Source: Betaproteobacteria bacterium (lineage in GTDB: Bacteria > Pseudomonadota > Gammaproteobacteria > Burkholderiales > CAIKXV01). From it: DNA of 8,806 nucleotides. Where the stretch lies: contig CANGUQ010000140.1 in the NCBI GenBank assembly GCA_947456915.1, positions 1 to 8,806 of the forward strand, in the 5' to 3' direction. Below, in pieces: positions 1 to 6,006 of the stretch. The notes beneath the pieces are model-generated. The model worked only from the letters and a program-made list of their open reading frames with translations, made no database searches and was not told the origin of the DNA. Made by a program: the position numbers and the translations under genes. Position 1 is the first letter of the stretch. Every line of letters begins with the position of its first letter.

Positions 1-111
1 CGGCGGCGGGTCTCCAGCCGCGGCGGGCCGTCCGTGCGTACCACCTGCGACGGCACGGCCGAGCGCACGGTCGTCGCGCGCAGGGATGACAGCGTCGGAC
101 CCCTCGCCTAG
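1..111 (+). CDS. Possible C-terminal end of an unidentified upstream gene (partial)
   Basis: Frame 1 is open from the left edge to a TAG stop at 109-111. By my count about 33 of its 36 sense codons end in G or C, more than either other plus frame here, which is the pattern of the real genes in this window. The 36 visible residues end in VARRDDSVGPLA and carry no motif I recognise. In betaproteobacteria a ribonuclease II/R-type (RNB) gene often lies upstream of the tonB-aroE-mtgA group, so this could be its tail, but that rests on remembered synteny and not on the residues. The stop codon forms the start of the TAGAAT promoter box of the next gene. It could also be non-coding. Confidence 0.35.
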   Translation, partial: RRRVSSRGGPSVRTTCDGTAERTVVARRDDSVGPLA

Positions 112-114
112 AAT
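86..114 (+). promoter_or_regulatory. Sigma-70-type promoter for the tonB-aroE-mtgA operon
   Basis: ATGACA at 86-91 matches the TTGACA -35 consensus at 5 of 6 positions. TAGAAT at 109-114 matches TATAAT at 5 of 6. The spacer is exactly 17 nt. This is the best promoter match in the window. Transcription would be expected to start at about 120-122, next to an ATG at 122-124 that is not in the TonB frame. The -10 box overlaps the TAG stop of the possible upstream gene. Confidence 0.55.
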
Positions 115-153
115 CCGCGCCATGACGCTTCCCGTCCCGCCTCTGGCAACACG

Positions 154-1182
154 GTGCACTGCGCGCACGAGCCGCTCGCTCGCGCTGCGGGCGTACGCGT
201 GTTCGTGGCATTCGTGGCCGCGCTGAGCTCGCTGCCCGGTCGATTCAGCGCGCGACTCGATGCGCGGTTCGAGGTGCCCGAGGCGCTGTTTCGTTCACCG
301 CCGCTGTCGCTGATTCCGCCTGCCGACCGCTTGCTCGCGCTGGCGGTGGCAGCGTCGATCCTGCTGCACGCTACGCTGCTCGCCACGACGTTCACCGCCG
401 GTCGCCAGCCGCGCGCGAGCGCGCCGCAGCCGCTGGAGGTGGTGCTGGTCAATGCACGCACCACGCAGGCGCCGGTGAAGGCGCAGGTGCTCGCCCAGTC
501 CAATCTCGACGGCGGTGGCAACACCGATCAGGCGCGCCGGGCGAAGTCGCCGTTTCCGCAGGCCACCACCGGCGTCGACGTGCCCGATCCGGCTGCGGCC
601 GCGCGCGCACAGGCCGCACGCCTCGAGGAGGAGACGCGGCGCCTGCTCACCCAGCTCAAGGGTGTGGTACCCCCGACCGCGAGCGAATCGATCGCCGGGC
701 CGCGCCCGCAGCCGCCCATCGAGCAGGCGAACGCGCCCGAGTCGGCGGAACTGGTCGCGCGCAGTCTGGAGGCAGCGCGGCTGAGCGCGCAGATCGCGCA
801 GAGCTTCGAGGCGTATCAGCAGCGACCGCGGCGCAACTTCATCGGCGCGCAGGCAAAGGAGTTCCGCTTCGCGCGCTACGCCGAGGACTGGCGGGCGAAG
901 ATCGAGCGCGTGGGCAATCTCAACTACCCGGACGAGGCGCGCCGGCAGAAGCTCTACGGCACGCTGGTGCTCACCGTGGCGATCCGGCGCGATGGCAGCG
1001 TCGATTCGATCCAGGTCAACCGCTCATCGGGCTTCAAGCTGCTCGATCAGGCGGCGATCCGCATCGTGGAGCTGGCCGCACCGTTCGCCGCGTTCCCGCC
1101 GGACATCGCCCGTGACACCGACATCCTGGAGATCACGCGCACCTGGAGCTTCACCACCGCCGATCAGTTCCAGGGGCAGTAG
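154..1182 (+). CDS. Energy transducer TonB family protein
   Basis: This is a TonB-type protein that passes proton-motive-force energy from an ExbB/ExbD complex to outer-membrane receptors. A single membrane segment lies at about residues 59-80 and contains S-I-L-L-H (S68, H72), the same spacing as the functional Ser16/His20 pair of E. coli TonB. A periplasmic linker follows, with a helical charged stretch at about 150-170 and less proline than classical TonB. The C-terminal TonB domain is at about 240-336 (YAEDWRAKIERVGNLNYPDEAR, then GTLVLTVAIRRDGSV). No exbB or exbD is in the window, so the partner is unknown. The GTG at 154 is the longest possible start and has no clear ribosome binding site. 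In-frame GTGs at 199, 205, 214 and 271 would give the short cytoplasmic N-terminus usual for TonB. The family is clear; the start is not. Confidence 0.85.
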   Translation: MHCAHEPLARAAGVRVFVAFVAALSSLPGRFSARLDARFEVPEALFRSPPLSLIPPADRLLALAVAASILLHATLLATTFTAGRQPRASAPQPLEVVLVNARTTQAPVKAQVLAQSNLDGGGNTDQARRAKSPFPQATTGVDVPDPAAAARAQAARLEEETRRLLTQLKGVVPPTASESIAGPRPQPPIEQANAPESAELVARSLEAARLSAQIAQSFEAYQQRPRRNFIGAQAKEFRFARYAEDWRAKIERVGNLNYPDEARRQKLYGTLVLTVAIRRDGSVDSIQVNRSSGFKLLDQAAIRIVELAAPFAAFPPDIARDTDILEITRTWSFTTADQFQGQ

Positions 1183-1187
1183 CGGGC

Positions 1188-2165
1188 ATGAGCGATCGCT
1201 ACGCGGTGTTCGGCAATCCGGTCGCGCACAGCCGCTCGCCGCAGATCCACGCCGAGTTCGCGCGCCTGACCGGCCAGTCGTTGAGCTACGAGCGCATCCT
1301 CGCGCCGCTCGACGGCTTCGCGCAGGCGGTGCTGGCGTTTCGCGCCGCCGGCGGACGCGGCGCGAACGTCACGCTGCCGTTCAAGCGCGAGGCGTGGCAA
1401 CTGGCCAGCGCGTGCAGCGCACGCGCCGCAGCGGCGCAGGCGGTGAACACGCTGCGCCTCGACGGGCAGGCGATCTACGGCGACAACACCGATGGCGCCG
1501 GGCTCGTGCGCGATCTGGAGGTCAACCTCGGGCAGCCGCTGCCCGGTGCGCGCGTGCTGATGCTCGGTGCCGGCGGTGCGGCGGCCGGGGTGGTGCTGCC
1601 GCTGCTCGAGCGCGGCATCGCGCGATTGTTCATCGCCAACCGCACCGCCACGCGAGCGGGCGAGCTGGCCGCGCGCTTCGTCGAGAGCGCGGGCGGGCAG
1701 GCGATGCGTGCCGGCGCTGCACCGGTGGACGGCCTGCGCGAGGCTGGCCCGGCCGGCAGCCTCTTCAGTGCTGCGCCAGCCGATGAACGTTCCGGCGCTG
1801 CGGCTGCGGCCGGACGCGTATCGCCAGCCCCCTGCGTGATCGAGGCCGGCGGTTTCGATGCCGTGCGCGGGGAGTTCGATCTCGTCCTCAACGCGACCTC
1901 CGCCAGTCTCGGTGCCGAGCCCCCGCCGATCGCGCCGGGCGCGGCGAGACTCGCTGCCGGCGTGCTGTGCTACGACATGATGTACGGCACGCACCCCAGC
2001 GCCTTCCTGCAGTCTGCGGCGGCGCGCGGCGCGCGCATCGCCGACGGCATCGGCATGCTGATCGAGCAGGCGGCCGAATCGTTCCAGCTGTGGCGCGGCG
2101 TGCGTCCGGACACCTCCGGCCTGCTCGCGCAGTCGGCCCAGTCCTGGCGCGCTGCGCCGCGCTGA
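1188..2165 (+). CDS. aroE: Shikimate dehydrogenase (NADP+)
   Basis: AroE catalyses the NADPH-dependent reduction of 3-dehydroshikimate to shikimate in the cytoplasm, the fourth step towards chorismate. Visible motifs are the shikimate-binding HSRSP (14-18), NVTLPFK with catalytic Lys66, NTDG with catalytic Asp102, the dinucleotide loop GAGGAA (127-132), the NADP-specificity NRT (151-153), NATS (235-238), YDMMYG (262-267) and DGIGMLIEQAAESF (286-299). All key residues are present, so it should be active. It has 325 residues against about 270-290 usually. The excess sits between NRT and NATS, about 84 residues here against about 37 in E. coli AroE, and is Ala/Gly/Pro-rich. It starts 5 nt after the TonB stop, with only a weak purine-rich stretch upstream, and is very likely co-transcribed. 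Confidence 0.95.
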   Translation: MSDRYAVFGNPVAHSRSPQIHAEFARLTGQSLSYERILAPLDGFAQAVLAFRAAGGRGANVTLPFKREAWQLASACSARAAAAQAVNTLRLDGQAIYGDNTDGAGLVRDLEVNLGQPLPGARVLMLGAGGAAAGVVLPLLERGIARLFIANRTATRAGELAARFVESAGGQAMRAGAAPVDGLREAGPAGSLFSAAPADERSGAAAAAGRVSPAPCVIEAGGFDAVRGEFDLVLNATSASLGAEPPPIAPGAARLAAGVLCYDMMYGTHPSAFLQSAAARGARIADGIGMLIEQAAESFQLWRGVRPDTSGLLAQSAQSWRAAPR

Positions 2166-2183
2166 GCGCAGTCAGCCCCCCGT

Positions 2184-2966
2184 ATGCGTACGCTGCTGCG
2201 CTGGATCCGGCGGGCGCTGCTGATCGCACTGGCTGCGCTGCTGCTGTGGCAGCTCTGGCTGTTCGGTCACGTCGTGTACTGGAACTTCGAGAACCCGCGC
2301 GAGACCTCGTTCATGCGCATGCGGCTCGCCGAACTGCAGGCGGCGGCGGACGCCCGCGCCGAGGCGAAAGGGCGGGCGGAGTCGAAGGCGGCGGCTGAAG
2401 CACGCGGCAGGGTCGAGGGCCGGGAACGGCCGCCGGCGCCGGTGCGCCTGCGCCATCAGTGGGTGCCCTACGAGCGGATATCGGTGCATCTGAAGCGCGC
2501 GATCATCGTCGCCGAGGACGACAAGTTCATCGACCACGAGGGTTTCGACTGGGAGGCCATCCAGCGCGCGTTCGAGCAGAACCTGAAGCAGGGGCGGGTG
2601 GTGCGGGGCGGCTCGACGATCAGCCAGCAGCTGGCGAAGAACCTGTTCCTGTCCGATTCGCGCACGCCGTGGCGCAAGCTGCAGGAGGCGGCGATCACGC
2701 TGATGCTCGAGCAGACGATGGACAAGCGGCGCATCCTCGAGATCTACCTGAACGTCATCGAGTGGGGTAACGGCGTGTTCGGCGCCGAGGCCGCTGCCCG
2801 CCACTACTTCGGGGTGCCGGCGAGCCAGCTCATGCCCGAGCAGGCGGCCCGGCTGGCAGCGATGGTGCCCAACCCGCGCTTCTACGACCGCAATCGCGGC
2901 ACGCCGTGGCTCGCGCGCTACAGCACGATCATCCTCTCGCGCATGCCGCGCGCGCAGGTGCCGTGA
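2184..2966 (+). CDS. mtgA: Monofunctional biosynthetic peptidoglycan transglycosylase
   Basis: MtgA polymerises lipid II into glycan strands at the outer face of the inner membrane and lacks a transpeptidase domain. An N-terminal membrane anchor lies at about residues 8-32. The GT51 domain (about 93-235) has the catalytic AEDDKFIDHEGFD block (Glu111), RGGSTISQQLAKNLF (141-155), RKLQEAAITLMLEQ (164-177) and RRILEIYLNVIEWGNGVFG (182-200), all matching the family. Residues of about 56-85 form an unusual Ala/Arg/Glu/Lys-rich stretch (ADARAEAKGRAESKAAAEAR) where relatives usually go almost directly from the anchor to the domain. The total of 260 residues is a little long. It starts 18 nt after aroE with no obvious Shine-Dalgarno, and is probably the last gene of the operon. 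Strong hairpins follow it. Confidence 0.95.
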   Translation: MRTLLRWIRRALLIALAALLLWQLWLFGHVVYWNFENPRETSFMRMRLAELQAAADARAEAKGRAESKAAAEARGRVEGRERPPAPVRLRHQWVPYERISVHLKRAIIVAEDDKFIDHEGFDWEAIQRAFEQNLKQGRVVRGGSTISQQLAKNLFLSDSRTPWRKLQEAAITLMLEQTMDKRRILEIYLNVIEWGNGVFGAEAAARHYFGVPASQLMPEQAARLAAMVPNPRFYDRNRGTPWLARYSTIILSRMPRAQVP

Positions 2967-2982
2967 GCAGTTCGGCGAGTGC

Positions 2983-3027
2983 GCCGGCGGCTGCAGCGGC
3001 GATCGCCACCGGTGCCGCTGCGCCGGC
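2983..3027 (+). terminator. Long hairpin downstream of mtgA, possible terminator
   Basis: GCCGGC (2983-2988) and GCAGCGGC (2993-3000) pair with GCCGCTGC (3014-3021) and GCCGGC (3022-3027). That makes 14 base pairs with a 4-nt bulge and a 13-nt loop, starting 17 nt after the mtgA stop. No T-tract follows, so it is not a textbook intrinsic terminator. It may stabilise the 3' end of the mRNA or assist factor-dependent termination. Confidence 0.35.
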
Positions 3028-3050
3028 TCGTGCAGCCACGGGCGCAGTGC

Positions 3051-3076
3051 CGGCAGGCCCGATGCATGGCCTGCCG
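3051..3076 (+). terminator. Second hairpin downstream of mtgA
   Basis: CGGCAGGCC (3051-3059) and GGCCTGCCG (3068-3076) form a perfect 9-bp stem around an 8-nt loop (CGATGCAT). It lies 24 nt beyond the first mtgA-downstream hairpin and likewise has no T-run. Tandem GC-rich hairpins between two plus-strand units fit a transcription boundary. A protein-binding dyad is also possible. Confidence 0.3.
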
Positions 3077-3129
3077 CGGCGAACCGGGCGAGAGCTTGCG
3101 CCGCCGTAACCAGCACGCGATGACGGGTC

Positions 3130-3158
3130 TGCCCTAACCGGCTGCGCGCGCATACAAT
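3130..3158 (+). promoter_or_regulatory. Possible mgtE promoter
   Basis: TACAAT at 3153-3158 matches TATAAT at 5 of 6 positions and is one of few A/T-rich spots in the intergenic region. No good -35 element lies 16-18 nt upstream (sequence near 3130-3135 is TGCCCT), so the promoter may need an activator. The predicted transcription start is about 3165, giving a leader of roughly 110 nt. Confidence 0.4.
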
Positions 3159-3178
3159 CGCGCCACCCTCGCAGCGGT

Positions 3179-3230
3179 GGTCGGGGCTGGCTTCGACCGG
3201 GCGCATCACTGGTCGATGCGGCGTGCGACC
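3179..3230 (+). promoter_or_regulatory. Structured mgtE leader with competing stems
   Basis: Stem 1 pairs 3179-3186 with 3191-3198: 8 bp including two G-U pairs, with the 4-nt loop CTGG. Downstream, CGCATC (3202-3207) pairs with GATGCG (3215-3220), or GGTCG (3211-3215) pairs with CGACC (3226-3230). CGACC at 3194-3198 could instead pair with GGTCG at 3211-3215. Four alternating complementary blocks permit mutually exclusive folds, as in attenuators. It does not resemble a known Mg2+ riboswitch that I can recognise, and chance is possible in GC-rich DNA. Confidence 0.25.
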
Positions 3231-3274
3231 TCGCTCGCCCCTCGAACCCGGTGGTCCGGCCTCGCGTATCCCCC

Positions 3275-4729
3275 ATGGCTGACGTCGAAGAACCGCGCAG
3301 CGTGCAGGAGAGCCTGCAGGAGATCACCGATCTGCTGCGGCGCCAGCGCGTGGTCGAGACGCTGGCCCACCGCGAGGGCGAGGGCCGCTCGGGTTCGCTG
3401 CACGAGCGCCAGCCGCTGGTCGACTCGCTCGTGCACAAGCAGAACGCGGCCGAGCTGCAGGCGAAGCTCGATGCGCTGCATCCGGCCGACGTCGCGTTCA
3501 TCCTCGAGGCGTTGCCGCTCGCCGAGCGTCTGCAGGTCTGGCAGCTGGTCAAGGCCGAACGCGACGGCGAGATCCTGCTCGAGGTCTCCGATGCGGTGCG
3601 CGAGACGCTGATCGCGGACATGGATCGCGGCGAGCTGGTCGCCGCGACCGAGCAGCTCGACACCGACGAGATCGCCGACCTCGCGCCGGACCTCCCCGAC
3701 GAGGTCATCGCCGACCTGTTCAAGTCCCTGTCGGCCGAGGAGCGCGAGCAGTTGCGCGAGGCGCTGTCCTACCCGGAAGACAGCGTCGGCGGACTGATGG
3801 ACTTCGAGATGGTCACCATTCGCGAGGACGTGACGATCGAGGTCGTGCTGCGTTATCTGCGTCGGCTCGACGACCTGCCGCTGAACACCGACAAGCTGTT
3901 CGTCGTCGATCGCAAGGGCGTGCTGCGCGGCGTGCTGCCGCTGAAGAAGCTGCTGGTGAACGAGCCCGAGATCGAGGTCTCCGGGCTGGTCGATCGCAAC
4001 GTGGTGAGCTTCCAGCCCGACGAGGACGCGCGCGACGCCGCCGCTGCGTTCGAGCGCTACGACCTGATCTCCGCGCCGGTGGTCGACGAGCACGGCGAGG
4101 TGATCGGTCGCCTCACCGTCGACGTGGTGGTCGACTACATCCGCGAGGCGTCGGAATCGGAGCGCCTGAAGGCGAGCGGTCTGCGCGAGGAGGAGGACAT
4201 CTTCGCGCCGGTGTGGGACAGCCTGAAGAACCGCTGGACGTGGCTCGCGGTGAATCTGGTGACCGCCTTCGTGGCCTCGCGCGTGATCGGCGTGTTCGAG
4301 GGCTCGATCGAGAAGCTGGTCGCGCTCGCCGCGCTGATGCCGATCGTCGCCGGCATCGGCGGCAACGCCGGCAATCAGACGATCACGATGATCGTGCGCG
4401 CGCTCGCGCTCGGGCAGATCGGCATGGAGAGCGCGCGCAAGCTGTTCGCCAAGGAGATCACCATCGCCCTGATCAACGGGGTGGTGTGGGGCGGCATCGT
4501 CGGACTGGTGGCCTGGGTCCTGTACCGGAACGTGCCGCTTTCGCTGGTGATGATGGCGGCGATGACGCTGAACCTGCTGGTCGCCGCGCTGTGTGGCGTG
4601 CTCATTCCGCTCACCCGGCGCTGGCTGCAGAAGGATCCCGCCGTAGGCTCCTCGGTGATGATCACCGCAGTGACCGACAGCGGCGGATTCTTCATCTTCC
4701 TCGGGCTGGCGACGCTGTTCCTGATCTGA
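3275..4729 (+). CDS. mgtE: Magnesium transporter MgtE
   Basis: MgtE is a Mg2+-selective, Mg2+-gated channel-type transporter of the inner membrane. Numbered from the ATG at 3275 (484 residues), it has an acidic N-terminal superhelical MgtE_N domain at about 57-157, a CBS-domain pair at about 172-292 that senses cytosolic Mg2+, a connecting helix, and a membrane domain at about 318-484 with about five helices. The conserved GIGGNAGNQT (360-369) and TDSGGFF with Asp468, the likely pore Asp, are present. The acidic surface of the N and CBS domains fits Mg2+ binding. An in-frame GTG at 3251 would add eight residues. Neither start has a clear ribosome binding site, and ATG-GCT-GAC was preferred. 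The gene appears monocistronic, with its own TACAAT box and a leader that may be structured. Confidence 0.93.
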   Translation: MADVEEPRSVQESLQEITDLLRRQRVVETLAHREGEGRSGSLHERQPLVDSLVHKQNAAELQAKLDALHPADVAFILEALPLAERLQVWQLVKAERDGEILLEVSDAVRETLIADMDRGELVAATEQLDTDEIADLAPDLPDEVIADLFKSLSAEEREQLREALSYPEDSVGGLMDFEMVTIREDVTIEVVLRYLRRLDDLPLNTDKLFVVDRKGVLRGVLPLKKLLVNEPEIEVSGLVDRNVVSFQPDEDARDAAAAFERYDLISAPVVDEHGEVIGRLTVDVVVDYIREASESERLKASGLREEEDIFAPVWDSLKNRWTWLAVNLVTAFVASRVIGVFEGSIEKLVALAALMPIVAGIGGNAGNQTITMIVRALALGQIGMESARKLFAKEITIALINGVVWGGIVGLVAWVLYRNVPLSLVMMAAMTLNLLVAALCGVLIPLTRRWLQKDPAVGSSVMITAVTDSGGFFIFLGLATLFLI

Positions 4730-4831
4730 GGCGAGCGGCCGGTCGCACGCTGCCGCAGGACCCGCTGCCCGGCCCGAATTCTTCGCGGGCGGCGACCTGT
4801 CAGCGACGAGGCATGCCCGGTGCGTAACCTA

Positions 4832-4856
4832 TGCTGCAGCCGAGCAGGCTGCGGCA
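4832..4856 (+). terminator. Hairpin between mgtE and the binding-protein gene
   Basis: TGCTGCAGCC (4832-4841) pairs with GGCTGCGGCA (4847-4856): 10 bp with one G-U pair and the 5-nt loop GAGCA. It lies about 100 nt after the mgtE stop. No T-tract follows, so its role as a terminator is uncertain. It could equally be part of the leader of the next gene. Confidence 0.3.
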
Positions 4857-4978
4857 CCGGATGGGTGGCCGCAGCGCAGGAGCGTCCGGCACGACGGACA
4901 CGGCGCCGCCGGCAGCGGCCGGCGCGGTGTGGAGTATCGTGGTGCCTCTCGCGCTGGTCGATGCAGCCGGCGCAGGTG

Positions 4979-4987
4979 AGGAGGAGG
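4979..4987 (+). promoter_or_regulatory. Strong ribosome binding site that fixes the binding-protein start
   Basis: AGGAGGAGG at 4979-4987 contains two overlapping perfect AGGAGG cores, ending 5-8 nt before the ATG at 4993. This is the clearest Shine-Dalgarno in the window. It argues for 4993 over the longer in-frame start at 4831. Confidence 0.75.
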
Positions 4988-4992
4988 CGACG

Positions 4993-5976
4993 ATGGCAAT
5001 GGGTCAGCAACCGCACGTGGCGTCCGGCCTGTTCGGCATCGCACTGTCGGGCTTCGCGCTGGCGGCAGCGGCGCAGCAGGACTATCCGGTGAAGGCGATC
5101 CGGATCATCGTCCCGTCCGGCGCCGGTGGCGGCACCGACACGACGACGCGCGTGGTGGCGCCCAGACTGGACGAATTTCTGGGGCAGCGGGTCGTGGTCG
5201 AGAACCGTCCAGGCGCCGGCTCGATCGTGGGCAGCGAAGCGGTCGCACGCGCCGCGCCCGACGGCTACACGCTGCTCACCGCGATCAGCAGCATGACGAT
5301 CCAGCCGTCGATGCAGAAGAACCTGCCGTTCGATCCGGTGCGCGACTTCGCGCCGATCAGCCAGTTCGTGGTCCTGCCCAACATCCTGCTCGGCCATCCA
5401 TCGCTTCCGGCGAAGACCCTCAAGGACCTGATCGCGCTGGCCCGGGCACGCCCGGGCGGGCTCGAGTTCGGCTCGGCGGGCACCGGCTCCAACCTGCATC
5501 TGAGCATGGAACTGTTTCTCGCCATGGCCGGGCTGAAGATGGTCCACGTGCCCTACAAGAGTGCCAACACCGCGATCGGCGACGTCGTGGCCGGGCACCT
5601 GCCGCTGATGGTCACCAACATGATCGCCGGTATGCCGCACGTGAAGTCCGGTCGCCTGCATGCGTTCGGAGTCACCAGCACCACGCGCTCGAAGATCGTA
5701 CCCGGCATTCCGACGATCGCCGAGCAGGGCGTTGCCGGCTACGAGGCAGTGCAGTGGTACGGGCTGATGGCCCCTGCCGGTACGCCGAAGGACATCGTCG
5801 CCCGACTGCACAAGGCGGTGGTGTTCGCACTGCAGGACGCCACGGTGCGCGAACGCCTGCTCGAGGGCGGCGCCGATCCGGTGGGCAATACGCCCGAGGA
5901 GTTCGCCGCACTCGTGCGCGCCGAGGTCGCGAAGTGGGCGAAGGTGGTGAAGGCGGCGGGGATCCGGGTCGAGTAG
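4993..5976 (+). CDS. Tripartite tricarboxylate transporter substrate-binding protein (Bug/TctC family)
   Basis: This is a periplasmic solute-binding protein of the Bug/TctC family, which captures carboxylate-type ligands for TctAB-like transporters. At 327 residues it has the usual family length. A signal peptide covers about residues 1-27 (hydrophobic stretch from about G12, ending ALAAAA before QQDYPVK). Its n-region is unusual in having no Lys or Arg, only His8. Mature-domain hallmarks are YPVKAIRIIVPSGAGGGTD, ENRPGAGSIVGSEAVARAAPDGYTLL, SAGTGSNLHLSMELF, VPYKSANTAIGDVVAGHLPLM and a C-terminal PAGTPKDIVARLHKAV. The ligand cannot be read from the sequence. No tctA or tctB lies nearby, which is common because betaproteobacteria often carry many orphan copies. 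It converges with the methyltransferase gene, leaving 30 nt between the stops. Confidence 0.92.
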   Translation: MAMGQQPHVASGLFGIALSGFALAAAAQQDYPVKAIRIIVPSGAGGGTDTTTRVVAPRLDEFLGQRVVVENRPGAGSIVGSEAVARAAPDGYTLLTAISSMTIQPSMQKNLPFDPVRDFAPISQFVVLPNILLGHPSLPAKTLKDLIALARARPGGLEFGSAGTGSNLHLSMELFLAMAGLKMVHVPYKSANTAIGDVVAGHLPLMVTNMIAGMPHVKSGRLHAFGVTSTTRSKIVPGIPTIAEQGVAGYEAVQWYGLMAPAGTPKDIVARLHKAVVFALQDATVRERLLEGGADPVGNTPEEFAALVRAEVAKWAKVVKAAGIRVE

Positions 5977-6006
5977 TCGCGCCGCGCAAGCGATGGCGCG
6001 CGAGGC

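Larger units (their letters stand above)
2967..3274. other. Intergenic region mtgA-mgtE (308 nt)
   Basis: I see no gene here. The first 110 nt hold two GC-rich hairpins (2983-3027 and 3051-3076). A TACAAT box lies at 3153-3158. After it comes a leader of about 110 nt with alternating GGTCG and CGACC blocks (3179-3230) that can fold in more than one way. Short open frames here are Arg/Ala-rich and lack ribosome binding sites. Confidence 0.6.
4730..4992. other. Intergenic region mgtE-binding protein (263 nt)
   Basis: No gene is supported here. The binding-protein frame stays open back to an ATG at 4831, but the residues in between do not look like a signal peptide and the strong ribosome binding site lies just before 4993. 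The region holds a 10-bp hairpin at 4832-4856 and a shorter GC-rich dyad at about 4903-4925. No convincing -35/-10 pair was found. Confidence 0.5.

Noticed and set aside
2172..3209. Minus-strand open frame of 345 codons opposite mtgA
   Set aside because: mtgA on the plus strand has all GT51 motifs. The antisense product is Arg/His/Leu-rich without features.
3206..4093. Minus-strand open frame of 295 codons opposite mgtE
   Set aside because: It mirrors the MgtE coding pattern and has no recognisable motif or ribosome binding site.
4831..4992. N-terminal extension of the binding protein from the ATG at 4831
   Set aside because: The strong AGGAGG and the good family length both favour 4993, and the extension does not look like a signal peptide.
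4375..5811. Minus-strand open frame of 478 codons
   Set aside because: It lies opposite mgtE and the binding-protein gene, both with clear family motifs. Its translation is His/Arg/Gly-rich with no domain. Long antisense frames are expected in GC-rich DNA.
5977..6003. TCGCGC (5977-5982)/GCGCGA (5998-6003) inverted repeat between convergent genes as a terminator
   Set aside because: The stem is only 6 bp with a 15-nt loop and no T-run, which is too weak in DNA this GC-rich.
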